Assembly (NCBI GenBank): GCA_964390495.1
Contig: CAYMIN010000002.1
Location: 186,001 to 250,000 of the forward strand
Source: UBA11051 sp964390495
GTDB lineage: Bacteria > Armatimonadota > Zipacnadia > Zipacnadales > UBA11051
DNA: 64,000 nt
Direction of reading: 5' to 3'
Shown here: positions 1-8,395 of the stretch, piece by piece
Layout of the letters: each line of letters begins with the position of its first letter
Numbering within the stretch: the first letter of the stretch is position 1
Position numbers and translations under genes: made by a program
Notes under the pieces: generated by a model
The model's database searches: none
What the model saw: the letters and a program-made list of their open reading frames with translations, nothing else
Told to the model about the DNA's origin: nothing

Positions 1-25
1 TCGGCGCAACGGGGTGATATTTGAC

Positions 26-1273
26 ATGCCGAAGATTGAGTTCATTGACGTGACCAATCGCGACGGAGAGCAGACGGCGCGCATATCGCTCTCCAAGCTT
101 CAGAAAACGGTGATAAACTGGCTGTTGGACGAAATGGGCGTCTATCAGAGCGAGATGGGCTTCCCTCTGACCCCACACGAGGCCAACTATATAAACGCCA
201 ACGTGGCTCTCACCAAGGCCACTTACGGGGGCAATGGACCGCTGCTCAACCGCATCCAGCTTTCCGGCTGGTCCCGCGCCTTGGCCTCAGACGTCAAGAT
301 CGCCCAGGAGCGCACCAATGTGGAGCACTTCAACCTCTCGATTTCCACTTCCGAGCAGATGCTGCAGTGGAAGTTCCAGGGCAAGTTCACCAATGAGGAC
401 ATCATCCGCATGATGGTTGATTCAGTGGTAGCCGCCAAGCAGGGCGGGGCGCTGAGTGCCGGCGTCAACGCCGAGGACGCCTCCCGCACCGATCTCGACT
501 TCCTCATCGAGTTCGCCCTAGCCGGCAAGGAAGCCGGTGCCGACCGCTTCCGCTACTGCGACACTTTGGGCTATGACGATCCCGAGTCCACAGCCGAACG
601 CATCGGGACTTTGGCCGAGGAGGTGCAGATGCCGATCGAGATGCACTGCCACAACGACCTGGGCCTGGCTGTAGCCAACTCCTGCGCCGGCGCTGTGGCC
701 TGCTGTCGGGCCGGCCAGGACGCCTACATCAACACCACAGTTAATGCCGTGGGGGAGAGGGCCGGCAACGCCGATTTGGTCTCATGCATCCTGGCTCTCA
801 AGTACTCGGCCAAGTGGAGCACGGAGAACTGGGTCACCAACGCGATTGATCTCAGCCAGGCCTGGAAGCTCGCGTATTACGTCTCCAACGCCTTCGGTGT
901 GCCGATCCCCATCAACCAACCCGGCGTTGGGGACAATGCTTTCGCTCATGAAAGCGGCATCCATGCCGACGGGGCCTTGAAGGACCGCCACAACTACGAG
1001 CTATACGATTTTGAGGCGCTCGGTCGCGGCGAGATCATGCACACCCACACCGGCCGGGTGATCACCGCCGGCGCCCACAGCGGCGCCTCCGGCCTCGAGT
1101 ACGTCTATAATCAGCTTGATCTGGGCTTCCGTGACGAGGAGCACAAGCGCGAGATCCTCAAGCTCGCCCAGCTTGCCAACCTGCACAATCAGGCCCCCTT
1201 GACCAAGGAAGAGCTGTGGTTCATCTACCACTGTCCCGAGATCGCCGCCCAACTGATGACGGTGAAGTTGTAG
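26..1273 (+). CDS. Homocitrate/2-isopropylmalate synthase-family enzyme
   Basis: This is a Claisen-condensing enzyme of the homocitrate/isopropylmalate synthase family, expected to join acetyl-CoA to a 2-oxo acid. The HMGL-like TIM barrel fills most of its 415 residues. NRDGEQT at about residues 11-17 supplies the catalytic Arg and a metal Asp, the metal-binding His pair is in HCHND at 207-211, and ESGIHADG lies near 309. The C-terminal LeuA regulatory domain of long isopropylmalate synthases is absent, as in homocitrate synthases of the NifV or AksA kind. ATG at 26 follows a GGGGTG element; GTG at 14 is an alternative, and the window starts too close upstream to exclude a longer N-terminus. 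The 2-oxo acid substrate cannot be told from sequence, and no other lysine or leucine pathway gene lies nearby. Confidence 0.85.
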   Translation: MPKIEFIDVTNRDGEQTARISLSKLQKTVINWLLDEMGVYQSEMGFPLTPHEANYINANVALTKATYGGNGPLLNRIQLSGWSRALASDVKIAQERTNVEHFNLSISTSEQMLQWKFQGKFTNEDIIRMMVDSVVAAKQGGALSAGVNAEDASRTDLDFLIEFALAGKEAGADRFRYCDTLGYDDPESTAERIGTLAEEVQMPIEMHCHNDLGLAVANSCAGAVACCRAGQDAYINTTVNAVGERAGNADLVSCILALKYSAKWSTENWVTNAIDLSQAWKLAYYVSNAFGVPIPINQPGVGDNAFAHESGIHADGALKDRHNYELYDFEALGRGEIMHTHTGRVITAGAHSGASGLEYVYNQLDLGFRDEEHKREILKLAQLANLHNQAPLTKEELWFIYHCPEIAAQLMTVKL

Positions 1274-1350
1274 CGCGAGGGAATTCCGGGAGAACTTTCT
1301 GCGGCAATTCTGACCGGCCGATTGCAGAGAAAAGCGGTTGGGCAACGGCT

Positions 1351-1370
1351 GTCGGGCTGGGAAGCCCGAC
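1351..1370. repeat. R1 palindromic repeat, copy 1
   Basis: A perfect 8-bp inverted repeat, GTCGGGCT and AGCCCGAC, is separated by GGGA and followed by CCACGCGA. The same 20 bases followed by CTACGCGA recur at 30211-30230. It lies in the 176-bp space between two genes that converge on it (1-1273 plus, 1450-2996 minus) and has no T-run, so it is not a classical terminator. Confidence 0.75.
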
Positions 1371-1449
1371 CCACGCGATGACGTTTGGGTAGCTAGCCGT
1401 CAGAGGTGAGTTGCCTCAGTGAGCTAAACAGAGAGGAGCTGGCGCTGTT

Positions 1450-2196
1450 TCAGGCCGCTGGTTTCTCCAAACGGAGCAGGCGCGCGGCGTTGTCCCAGAA
1501 GACCATGCGCTCGTGCTCGGCGCTCAAGTGCGCTCCCTCGAACATGCCCCTGGTGAAGCCCGGCTCCAGCAGGTCGCTGTCAGAGCCGAATACGATCTTC
1601 TCAGGGCCGCATATCTCCAGCGCCCGCTCGATCTTGCCGGCTCCCGGCCACTCGCAACAGAAGTCCAGATAGATGTTGGGGTGCTCTCTGGCCACAGCCG
1701 CCGCGGCGTTCGAGTCGGTGTGCCCCGAATGCCCCAAGATGATGTTCAACTCCGGGTATTGCTCGGCGTAGCGGCCCATCTGGCGGGAGGCGTTCTGGTC
1801 CACGGTGTGCATCAACAACAGCGATGAGCGGGCCGCCACCTCGCCCATCAGCTCCGCCATCTGCGGGGCGTTCTCAGCCGTGGCGCTCAGCCGAGGGTGG
1901 ATCTTGACCCCGACGAAGTAGTCCAATGCCAGGTAGCGCTCCATTTCCGCCACCGACTCGGGCAGGAAGTTGGGGTTCACATAGACATAGCCCAGAAGCT
2001 GTTGGTGGTCGGCGAAAGCCTCGGCCATTTCGGCATTGCCCGCCTGCATGTCATACAGTAGCGCCAGGGCCGAGGAGCAGACCATATACGCAATCTCCTC
2101 GCGCTCGCACAGCCGCAGCAGCCGCTCGGTCGGATCGGCCAGCGGAATGCTATAAGACCACACGCCGTGGTGAGCGTGCATGTCAATCTTCCTCAT
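1450..2196 (-). CDS. Amidohydrolase_2-type metal-dependent hydrolase
   Basis: This 248-residue protein has a TIM-barrel amidohydrolase (Amidohydro_2) fold. The metal-binding HxH is at the N-terminus (MRKIDMHAHHG, His7 and His9), followed by VKIHPR, LLMHT, a GHSGH segment and FGSDSDLL, which supplies the late metal Asp. These are the usual ligand positions of the family, so the protein is probably an active hydrolase or decarboxylase of unknown substrate. The ATG follows GGAGG and overlaps the stop of the upstream gene by four bases (ATGA), so the pair is translationally coupled. Its partner at 2193-2996 has the same fold but no metal ligands. Confidence 0.8.
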   Translation of the reverse strand: MRKIDMHAHHGVWSYSIPLADPTERLLRLCEREEIAYMVCSSALALLYDMQAGNAEMAEAFADHQQLLGYVYVNPNFLPESVAEMERYLALDYFVGVKIHPRLSATAENAPQMAELMGEVAARSSLLLMHTVDQNASRQMGRYAEQYPELNIILGHSGHTDSNAAAAVAREHPNIYLDFCCEWPGAGKIERALEICGPEKIVFGSDSDLLEPGFTRGMFEGAHLSAEHERMVFWDNAARLLRLEKPAA

Positions 2197-2996
2197 TGGT
2201 GGCCTCCCAACTGCAGACAGCGCAATGCATTCCCACCGAAGATGTCGTGTTTCTCCTGGTCGCTGACCCGCGCGACCTCGACCAGGTTGTATGCTGACTT
2301 GAAATACGATTCGGGCGAATTCGAGCCGAACATCAACTTATCCGCCCCGGCGGCTTGGGCGAAGCCCTCAATGCTCTCGACGGTATGGATCGCGCTGGTC
2401 TCGCAGAAGAAATTGTCGTAGGCCGCGGCCACCGCAAGGCTTTCGGCGACGACTGTAAAGGTCGCGGCGAGTGTGATTACCGGAACTCCCAGCGGGCAGA
2501 GCAACTCGGCGATGCGACTCTGCTGACCCCAGCCGCCGGCCGGCAGCATTATCGCCAGGCCATACTCCGCCACCGCCTCGCAGATGCGCAGAAACGGCAG
2601 GCTGTCTATAGCCCAGCCCTGCTCGTCCGGGAAGAAGCGAAAGACGCGGAAGCCGCGATCGGCACAGTGTTCCACTTCCTCGAGGCAGCCGAAATGCCGG
2701 CAGGGGTCTAGGGTGGCGACCGGCACAAGCTGTGGATGTGTCTGGACAGCCTCCCAGGTCTCGTGATTGCCGGTGACGAAGTCGTACAACTTCCCGCGTA
2801 GGCTGTAGGTCAGGGCCAAATCAACCTGATGTTCGTCAATTACGCGCAGCAGGTTATCCAGCGACCAGTCCACCTCCTGCATGGTCGGCACCACCTGCCC
2901 CGGCTCATCGAACATGCGAGCGGCGGTGACGGTGTCGGCATAGCGCACCCGCTTTTTCGGCGAAGTCCCGAAGCACGTGTTGATGTCAACCAGCAT
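2193..2996 (-). CDS. Amidohydrolase-fold protein without metal ligands
   Basis: This 267-residue protein matches the amidohydrolase fold in overall pattern: an N-terminal strand with VDIN, a mid segment VATLDPCRHFG, a late FGSNSPESYF and a C-terminal FGGNALRCL. The ligands are gone, however. The expected HxH reads NTC (MLVDINTCFG), the strand that normally carries the next His reads MLPAGGWG, and the terminal GxD reads GSN. It may be a non-catalytic partner of the intact amidohydrolase encoded directly downstream, whose start overlaps its stop. The ATG follows GGAGAAGG. The fold is a reading of motifs, so the assignment is moderate, and a metal-independent activity is possible. Confidence 0.65.
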   Translation of the reverse strand: MLVDINTCFGTSPKKRVRYADTVTAARMFDEPGQVVPTMQEVDWSLDNLLRVIDEHQVDLALTYSLRGKLYDFVTGNHETWEAVQTHPQLVPVATLDPCRHFGCLEEVEHCADRGFRVFRFFPDEQGWAIDSLPFLRICEAVAEYGLAIMLPAGGWGQQSRIAELLCPLGVPVITLAATFTVVAESLAVAAAYDNFFCETSAIHTVESIEGFAQAAGADKLMFGSNSPESYFKSAYNLVEVARVSDQEKHDIFGGNALRCLQLGGHQ

Positions 2997-3038
2997 ACCT
3001 TCTCCGATCGTGAGTACGCGCTTAAGGTTCTTTTCATT

Positions 3039-3063
3039 CCCCCTTCCCTGCCAGGGAAGGGGG
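3039..3063. repeat. R4 palindrome (CCCCCTTCCC family)
   Basis: CCCCCTTCCCTG faces CAGGGAAGGGGG with one base between, followed by GGGTAGGGGGTTAGG. A related hairpin with a similar GGGCTAGGGTGAGGG tail lies at 60371-60391. It sits in the 89-bp space between two minus-strand genes (3086-4762 and 2193-2996). Confidence 0.6.
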
Positions 3064-3085
3064 GTAGGGGGTTAGGCGAAGGCAC

Positions 3086-4762
3086 CTATTGTGTCAACCA
3101 CTGTACCAGGCCGGCGGCGATCTCAGCATCGCCGCCTTTTTCTTGCAGCGGGTCGAAGGCGCAGTAGCGAACCGCATCTTCGCGGGCCGAGACCAGCACC
3201 GGCCACCAGCTAGCATCGCGGGCTTGGCCCAGAGCTTTGACTTCGGCCTCGGCGAAGCAGTCAACCCGCGTGATATCGGCATACAGCGGTCTCGGTTGGC
3301 CGGCTGCCTGCGTGATGCGGATGATGTGCTCCTGCCGCGGGCGGAACGTCTCTGGGTGGTTCAGGTACCAGGAATTGCCAGGCCCGTGCCCGTACTCCGG
3401 CCCATAGGCGTTGAGACCATAGAGCACCGCCGATTGCGGCTCGATGCCCGATACGTCGTAGTTCTTCGGCTCCCATGCCAGCAGCGGCGTCCCCGGTCGC
3501 GCGCGGTTGATAGCCCGACGATACTTCTCAAACACGTATTCATTCATCAACCGTACTCGGAATCTATAAAAATCCTCGGTCAGGGACTGGCGCTGGTCGG
3601 GGCCGTGATCAACGATGACTCTCTCGGGCGCCAACTCATAGCCGTACTCATTGTGGAAAGCCACTTTGCATTTCTCGCAGAAGCAGCCCCAGCTTTTCCA
3701 CCCCGAGCAGTGCATCCACGGCTCATCGAGAGTGATGCAACTGATGTAGGGAAACTTGGCCAGCACTTCCTCGATGATCTGCGCTATCGTGTCAAAGTGC
3801 GCGGCACCACTCAGCGGGCACGCGCGGCCGTAGAGAGTGCCATCATCCTTGACTTGCTTCTGGTTATCTGTAGGCGCCTCCGGACCGTCTTCACAGATAT
3901 TGGCCCAGAAGGCGATGTGGCGCTGCTTGCATGCCTCGATCAAGCGCGGGAGATAGTCCGGGCTGTTGGCAACCTCCACTTCCTTGCCCTCGCGTTCGAC
4001 CTTCTCAACCAGGAAGCGCGAAGCGTAGATACGGTGGGTGCGGAATCTATCTACCGCCAGACAGATGACATTGCAGCCCAGGTGCTCGGCCCACTCCGCC
4101 GCACCCTCCGGGCTAACTCGCTTCACATCATTGATATGCATGAACATCAGCTTGGGCACCTGAGGCATTCCGGCTAGAGGCGGACGTGGCGTTTGCGGAG
4201 CATTCATCCATCCTTCGAAGGAATGGAAGCATTTGATTATGGTCTCCGTCATCGCCAGCCGCTGCTCGGCAGTTGCGCGCCTGTGCGCATCAGGAACCGT
4301 GAAGACGTAGCAGAAGACGCCGATGCCGTGGGCGCCATTCTCTGCACACCATTGCGCGGTCGCCTCGTATCTGTCCGCCTGCCAGTCCACGCCGTAGGGA
4401 TAGAGAAGAGGAACGTAGTAGTAGTTCTTCCCCACATGCAGGCTTGCGGAAGCCGTGGGGCCGCCGTCAGTGAAAACGCTCTTGCCCAGGGCCAGGATTC
4501 GCGAAGTCTGCTGAAGCTCCGCCAGGGCCGTCATTTCCTCATCAGACAGAGTCCGGTCCGGCAGCACGACCGTAGCCTCTGCGGGGATTTGGGAAAGATC
4601 ACTGACGACTGTACATTCGGCCCGCGTGGCAAGGGCCTGTTGCCACTGCTCAGCGCCGGGCCCCTCAAGTACGGCAACCTCACGCGCAGCACTCCCCATC
4701 TCCACCACAACCAGCAGCACGACAATCGTGATACTGAGGCGGAGAGAGCCTCGCATATTCAT
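3086..4762 (-). CDS. Secreted glycoside-hydrolase-like TIM-barrel protein
   Basis: This 558-residue protein begins with a signal peptide (MNMRGSLRLS, then a hydrophobic run ending at GSAA) and should be exported. Its middle part resembles retaining glycoside hydrolases of the GH42/GH10-like barrel type: ITLDEPWMH near residues 345-353 has an acidic residue at a strand end, followed by a cysteine-rich WGCFCEKCKVAFHNEYG segment often seen in such uncharacterised barrels. A later WEPKNYD could hold a second acidic residue. I cannot assign a family number or substrate. The ATG at 4762 follows GGAGGAG. It is 18 bp downstream of the secreted protein at 4781-5863, so the two are probably cotranscribed. 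Confidence 0.6.
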   Translation of the reverse strand: MNMRGSLRLSITIVVLLVVVEMGSAAREVAVLEGPGAEQWQQALATRAECTVVSDLSQIPAEATVVLPDRTLSDEEMTALAELQQTSRILALGKSVFTDGGPTASASLHVGKNYYYVPLLYPYGVDWQADRYEATAQWCAENGAHGIGVFCYVFTVPDAHRRATAEQRLAMTETIIKCFHSFEGWMNAPQTPRPPLAGMPQVPKLMFMHINDVKRVSPEGAAEWAEHLGCNVICLAVDRFRTHRIYASRFLVEKVEREGKEVEVANSPDYLPRLIEACKQRHIAFWANICEDGPEAPTDNQKQVKDDGTLYGRACPLSGAAHFDTIAQIIEEVLAKFPYISCITLDEPWMHCSGWKSWGCFCEKCKVAFHNEYGYELAPERVIVDHGPDQRQSLTEDFYRFRVRLMNEYVFEKYRRAINRARPGTPLLAWEPKNYDVSGIEPQSAVLYGLNAYGPEYGHGPGNSWYLNHPETFRPRQEHIIRITQAAGQPRPLYADITRVDCFAEAEVKALGQARDASWWPVLVSAREDAVRYCAFDPLQEKGGDAEIAAGLVQWLTQ

Positions 4763-4780
4763 CACTGCTCCTCCAATGGT

Positions 4781-5863
4781 TTACGGGATGATGTTCTTTT
4801 GCAGGATTGTGTAGCTGAGCGTCACTTCCTGCCCTCGCGGCAAAGACAGGCTGAACTCGACCGTCTCAGCGTCAAGGCGTTGGTGGTTGTGGGAGCTTTT
4901 CTGCACCTGCCAGTCGCCTGCATAATGGGCGCGGAAGACCAGCTCCAGATCGCGTCCACCGCGATTGAAGCAGGCGTATTCATACGCCTCGCGCAGGTTA
5001 TACAGCGCCAACTTCTTATAGACATCCACCTTGACCGATTGCTGTTCGCCGTCGGTCAGGCCGCCGCTGACGCTGATGTCGGGGAGCGGATAAGCGGCCA
5101 GTTCTATTCTCTTGTGGAGCGGGCTGTAGGGCACGGTAGCGGCCCCGATCATCTTGCCGAGGCCGGCCTCAGCGCTGTAGAAGGCGATAGGGCCGGCCAG
5201 CAACGAACGCCCGTTGGGGGGCATCGCGAACTCAATCACATACATCGCCCGCTTGCCATAGCTCTTCTCATCATACACATAGCCGCCCGTATAGCTCAGA
5301 TCACGGGTCGCGAACAGGTCCTGGCCCACCGCCGTGTTCGGAATTAGCGTGGTCACAAAGCGATCGCCGGAAGGCAAGCTCACCGAGACCTCCTTCATCT
5401 CAGTCTCGCCGGTGTATTTCGTTGTCACCCGTCCCTGCAAGTCCATCCGGCTCCTGTCGGGATGCAGTTGCGCTTCGTAGGATACACTGATGCTGAGGTT
5501 CTGGGGGCAGTAGCGCAACTGCAGAACCGTCGTCTGCTTCTCAGCAGAGCGTATTCTCCAAAAGAGCTTGCCGGCGGCGTCCAGTCGGCGGTACTGCTCG
5601 GTAATGGTAACACCACCGGTCGGTTCGAGTACCCGTAGCCGCAGAGTTTGCTCATCCGCACCGGCGACATCGAGGGCGAGTTCGGTCTCACCGGCGGGCA
5701 GCTCCAGCTCGGCCTTCTGATAGAGGTAGATCTTGCCCGAAGGCATCACCACCAGCTCCGCTGAGGACAACGGCGGCACTGAGCAGATTTCTAGCCCGAC
5801 GGCAGTGGTCACGCCTAGCAGCAACAAGCATAGCGCCAAACCGACTGTGTTCGGCTTCACCAT
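4781..5863 (-). CDS. Secreted DUF4139-like protein
   Basis: This is a 360-residue exported protein with an N-terminal hydrophobic signal segment (GLALCLLLLGVTTAVG). The second half has the alternating beta pattern of DUF4139: EVSVSLPSGDRF in the middle, then at the C-terminus an LREAYEYACFNRGGRDLEL stretch, GDWQVQKSSH and VTLSYTIL. DUF4139 proteins are secreted or surface beta-rich proteins of unknown function, some linked to mucoidy. The ATG at 5863 lies about 9 nt from GGAAAGG and is preferred to an in-frame TTG two codons upstream. The next gene downstream encodes a secreted glycoside-hydrolase-like protein, which suggests a shared extracellular role; that is inference. Confidence 0.6.
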   Translation of the reverse strand: MVKPNTVGLALCLLLLGVTTAVGLEICSVPPLSSAELVVMPSGKIYLYQKAELELPAGETELALDVAGADEQTLRLRVLEPTGGVTITEQYRRLDAAGKLFWRIRSAEKQTTVLQLRYCPQNLSISVSYEAQLHPDRSRMDLQGRVTTKYTGETEMKEVSVSLPSGDRFVTTLIPNTAVGQDLFATRDLSYTGGYVYDEKSYGKRAMYVIEFAMPPNGRSLLAGPIAFYSAEAGLGKMIGAATVPYSPLHKRIELAAYPLPDISVSGGLTDGEQQSVKVDVYKKLALYNLREAYEYACFNRGGRDLELVFRAHYAGDWQVQKSSHNHQRLDAETVEFSLSLPRGQEVTLSYTILQKNIIP

Positions 5864-5944
5864 TCTCAACCTTTCCGGACACCCCGGGATTGTCGGTGCT
5901 ACTTTCTCCTATGCGGGCGCACCTACCTGCCTGGCATGGGGCAT

Positions 5945-5973
5945 TTGTAATTCTGCCGCTGGCGAAGTATAAT
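5945..5973 (+). promoter_or_regulatory. Sigma70-type promoter for the MetV-like gene
   Basis: TTGTAA at 5945-5950 and TATAAT at 5968-5973 are separated by 17 bp and lie 92 bp upstream of the GTG start at 6065. The -10 is a perfect match to consensus and the -35 matches four of six positions. Divergent transcription of the gene ending at 5863 must start from the same 200-bp interval. Confidence 0.65.
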
Positions 5974-6064
5974 CTGCGCGGGAAAAACAACCGGATGCAG
6001 AGCGGCGTACCAGCCGCCTGCTTGACGGCTACTGCTGGTGCCTATTGCATAAGGAGCTGGTATC

Positions 6065-6727
6065 GTGATCGCGACAACGCCGAAGGATTTTGAGGAATTG
6101 CTCAAGCGACTATCCGAGGCCGATAGCATCTATATCGTCGGGTGCGGAGACTGTGCGACCGTCCTGCAGACCGGCGGCGAGTACGAAGTGGCGGAGATGA
6201 AGCAGAAGCTGGAAGAGGCCGGTAAGACCGTCACCGGCACCGTAGTCCCCGATGTCACCTGTCAGGTGCTGGATGTCAAGCGGCTGCTGCGGGCCGATAA
6301 AGAGGCGATTGAGGCCGCTGACGCCGTGTTGGTGATGGCCTGCGGCTCCGGTGTCCAGGCAGTGGCCGAGATATTGCAAGATAAACCGGTATTTGCCGCG
6401 CTGGACACCACCTTCATCGCCGACAAGTTCCGCGCCGGCGAGTTCTATGAATGGTGCTCGCTATGCGGGGAGTGCGTGGTTGACCAGTATGGCGGAATCT
6501 GCCCGGTCACGCGCTGTCCGAAGGGCCAGCTTAACGGCCCCTGTGGCGGCGCGGACCAGGGTAAATGTGAGGTGGATCCGGACAAAGACTGCGTCTGGAC
6601 GCTCATATATGAGCGGCTCGACAAGCTCGGTGGTAAGCAGGAGTTGGAGGAGCGCATGGCCGAGCCTAAAGACCACGAGAAGTCCACGAAGCCTCACGAG
6701 CACGTCTTCGAGGCCCGCCGCGGCTAG
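6065..6727 (+). CDS. MTHFR C-terminal domain (MetV-like) protein
   Basis: This 220-residue protein matches the methylenetetrahydrofolate reductase C-terminal (MetV-like) family. In acetogens MetV forms a complex with MetF and carries iron-sulfur clusters. The cysteine-rich half is typical: C131, C134 and C137 (CSLCGECV), then GGICPVTRC (C146, C151), LNGPCGG (C160), GKCEV (C168) and KDCVW (C176). Cys27 and Cys30 in VGCGDC near the N-terminus are a further pair. The GTG start follows AAGGAG and a good promoter at 5945-5973. No metF is seen in the window, so the protein stands alone here and its partner is unknown. It lies at the edge of a region with three URO-D-family proteins and a QueG-like protein, which suggests one-carbon or corrinoid chemistry. 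Confidence 0.8.
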   Translation: MIATTPKDFEELLKRLSEADSIYIVGCGDCATVLQTGGEYEVAEMKQKLEEAGKTVTGTVVPDVTCQVLDVKRLLRADKEAIEAADAVLVMACGSGVQAVAEILQDKPVFAALDTTFIADKFRAGEFYEWCSLCGECVVDQYGGICPVTRCPKGQLNGPCGGADQGKCEVDPDKDCVWTLIYERLDKLGGKQELEERMAEPKDHEKSTKPHEHVFEARRG

Positions 6728-6797
6728 CGGAGCAGAAACTAGTGAGGATGTCGCCAGCCTGAACCAGTGGTTGAGTCGTCGGCCTTGCTTATCTGTG

Positions 6798-6843
6798 TAG
6801 GAACGCATCGGGTACCTGCGCCGAAGGCGTGGGTGCGCCCGCA
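6798..6843. repeat. R3 hairpin repeat, copy a
   Basis: The core hairpin is 6812-6836: an 11-bp stem (GTACCTGCGCC with GGCGTGGGTGC, two or three wobble pairs) and a GAA loop. It is flanked by GCATCGG and GCCCGCA. Copies with paired changes lie at 60286-60310, 60427-60451 and 10477-10501. It lies between two convergent genes and has no T-run. Confidence 0.75.
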
Positions 6844-6870
6844 GCCGTAGTAAGCGCCGATGGCTTGTGG

Positions 6871-8235
6871 TTACTGCTCTCGGTGCGGCAGGCCGGCCGG
6901 TTTTGGGAACACCGGCAGGAGCTTGTCCCAGAGGTTCCCGACCACGCCCTGAACATAATCGGGATACATGCAGGTATAGCGGAAAAACACTATCCCCTCG
7001 ACCGGCCCTTCGGCTTCGTACTCGTCGGCGCCGGGCAGGCTGGTATCCCGTCCGGCCCGCATCAGCCGCACTGCCTCAATTATCTCCTCGTCGCTGATGA
7101 TCGCGTTCAGCATCTTCGCATAGGTGTCTGCGCTAATCAGACCTCGACGATAGAGCCAGGAGGCCGAGTGCAGCATCTGCGGGCCGGTTTGGTAGGTCAA
7201 GAGTTGATTGTCGTCAACCTGCTCGGCGGTGAGCTTCTGGGCCTTGGCGGCCTCTCTGACCGTCTGGGAGATCCAGGTGCGGCAGCGCGAGTGAGAATAG
7301 GTCGCCACTCCGGCATAGACGCGGCAGTTGGGGTTGGCGGCCTGAGCCTCGATGGCGATCTGCCGGCAGCGGCGTATTGACCAGGCGGCGTCTTTGCCGT
7401 AGCGGTTATAGTAGGCCATTGGGACGAAGAAATCCAGATGGGGAGCCAGCAGCCCGTAATCCACTCCGTAATACAGCCCGCTGCCCCAGTCGGTCATGCA
7501 GGCATTTGACATGCTCAGGCGCGGGTCGGTCGCCTTGACTGCCCGGGCCACGGCCCCGAACAAGTCAGCTATAACCTGACAGCGCCAGCGGGCCCACGCC
7601 GTCAGGTGCCGCCCGGCCCACTCACGCGACTTGCCGACATTATCAGGGCGCAGGCTGTCCACCTTGATGATGTCGTTGCGGATGTCCTCAATCTCGGTGC
7701 CGGTATCTTCGGCGAAGCGGGCGATGGCCTCCGGGCTGAGATTGGTCCAGGGAACACCATAGCGCACCCCATCCAGATGCAGGCCGTCACACGGAATCGC
7801 CGTGACTATCTCGACAGCCCCGGCAGCCGCCAGTTGGCTGTAGCCCTCCATGAAGAAGGCCGGCCGCAGCGCGGTGAAATCCCCATCCTTGGTGCTGTAG
7901 GCATGGAGCTGCAACTCCTCGGGACATTCGGGGACCAGGCTGCTGGGGACCACCCAGATATGCACCTCGATGCCGGCTTGGTGGCAGGCCTCAGCGAACT
8001 CCTTCAGCGGCTGGTCCGGTTGGTACAGCACCAGGACCAGGTTCAGATTATGCTGCTGTAACTGGCTGACGATCTCGGACAGGCTCTGATTGCTGAGGGC
8101 CAAAGACAAAGTCAGCCAGACACCGCGAGCTTCATACTCAACCTCCGGCCCGAGCTCTTGAGCCGGTGCCAGATCACATAAACATGCGCTCAGAATCACA
8201 ACAGCCGCCACAAATGCGCCGCATATTCGGTACAT
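6871..8235 (-). CDS. Secreted family-10-like glycosyl hydrolase (GHL10 type)
   Basis: This 454-residue exported protein belongs to the GHL10-like group (formerly DUF187), barrels related to glycoside hydrolases. After a signal segment (AAVVILSACLCDLAPAQ) comes EARGVWLTL, the usual N-terminal strand, then IPCDGLHLDGVRYG, where the paired Asp residues mark the expected active-site strand, MSNACMTDWG, and FFVPMAYYNRYG, typical of the later strands. The substrate is unknown; relatives act on bacterial or algal polysaccharides. ATG at 8235 is preferred because it sits 9 nt from GAAAGGG, while the upstream in-frame ATG at 8244 abuts that element. It is a single-gene unit, convergent with 6065-6727 and divergent from 8396. 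Confidence 0.75.
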   Translation of the reverse strand: MYRICGAFVAAVVILSACLCDLAPAQELGPEVEYEARGVWLTLSLALSNQSLSEIVSQLQQHNLNLVLVLYQPDQPLKEFAEACHQAGIEVHIWVVPSSLVPECPEELQLHAYSTKDGDFTALRPAFFMEGYSQLAAAGAVEIVTAIPCDGLHLDGVRYGVPWTNLSPEAIARFAEDTGTEIEDIRNDIIKVDSLRPDNVGKSREWAGRHLTAWARWRCQVIADLFGAVARAVKATDPRLSMSNACMTDWGSGLYYGVDYGLLAPHLDFFVPMAYYNRYGKDAAWSIRRCRQIAIEAQAANPNCRVYAGVATYSHSRCRTWISQTVREAAKAQKLTAEQVDDNQLLTYQTGPQMLHSASWLYRRGLISADTYAKMLNAIISDEEIIEAVRLMRAGRDTSLPGADEYEAEGPVEGIVFFRYTCMYPDYVQGVVGNLWDKLLPVFPKPAGLPHREQ

Positions 8236-8395
8236 GTCAATCATCCCTTTCGACGGTTCCTGGGATATAGTTAGCGGCCTTTACGCAATTTCCTCCCAGC
8301 AGGAGGATTAGCGTTTCGGCTAAGGAACCCTATATCGTCTTATTCTGACCTCGTCCTCACCCACTGCTGGCATTCAGACTGGAGAACATGAACAT

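Noticed and set aside
4193..5347. 384-codon open frame on the plus strand
   Set aside because: It lies antisense to two secreted-protein genes with clear signal peptides; it has no ribosome site or recognised motif.
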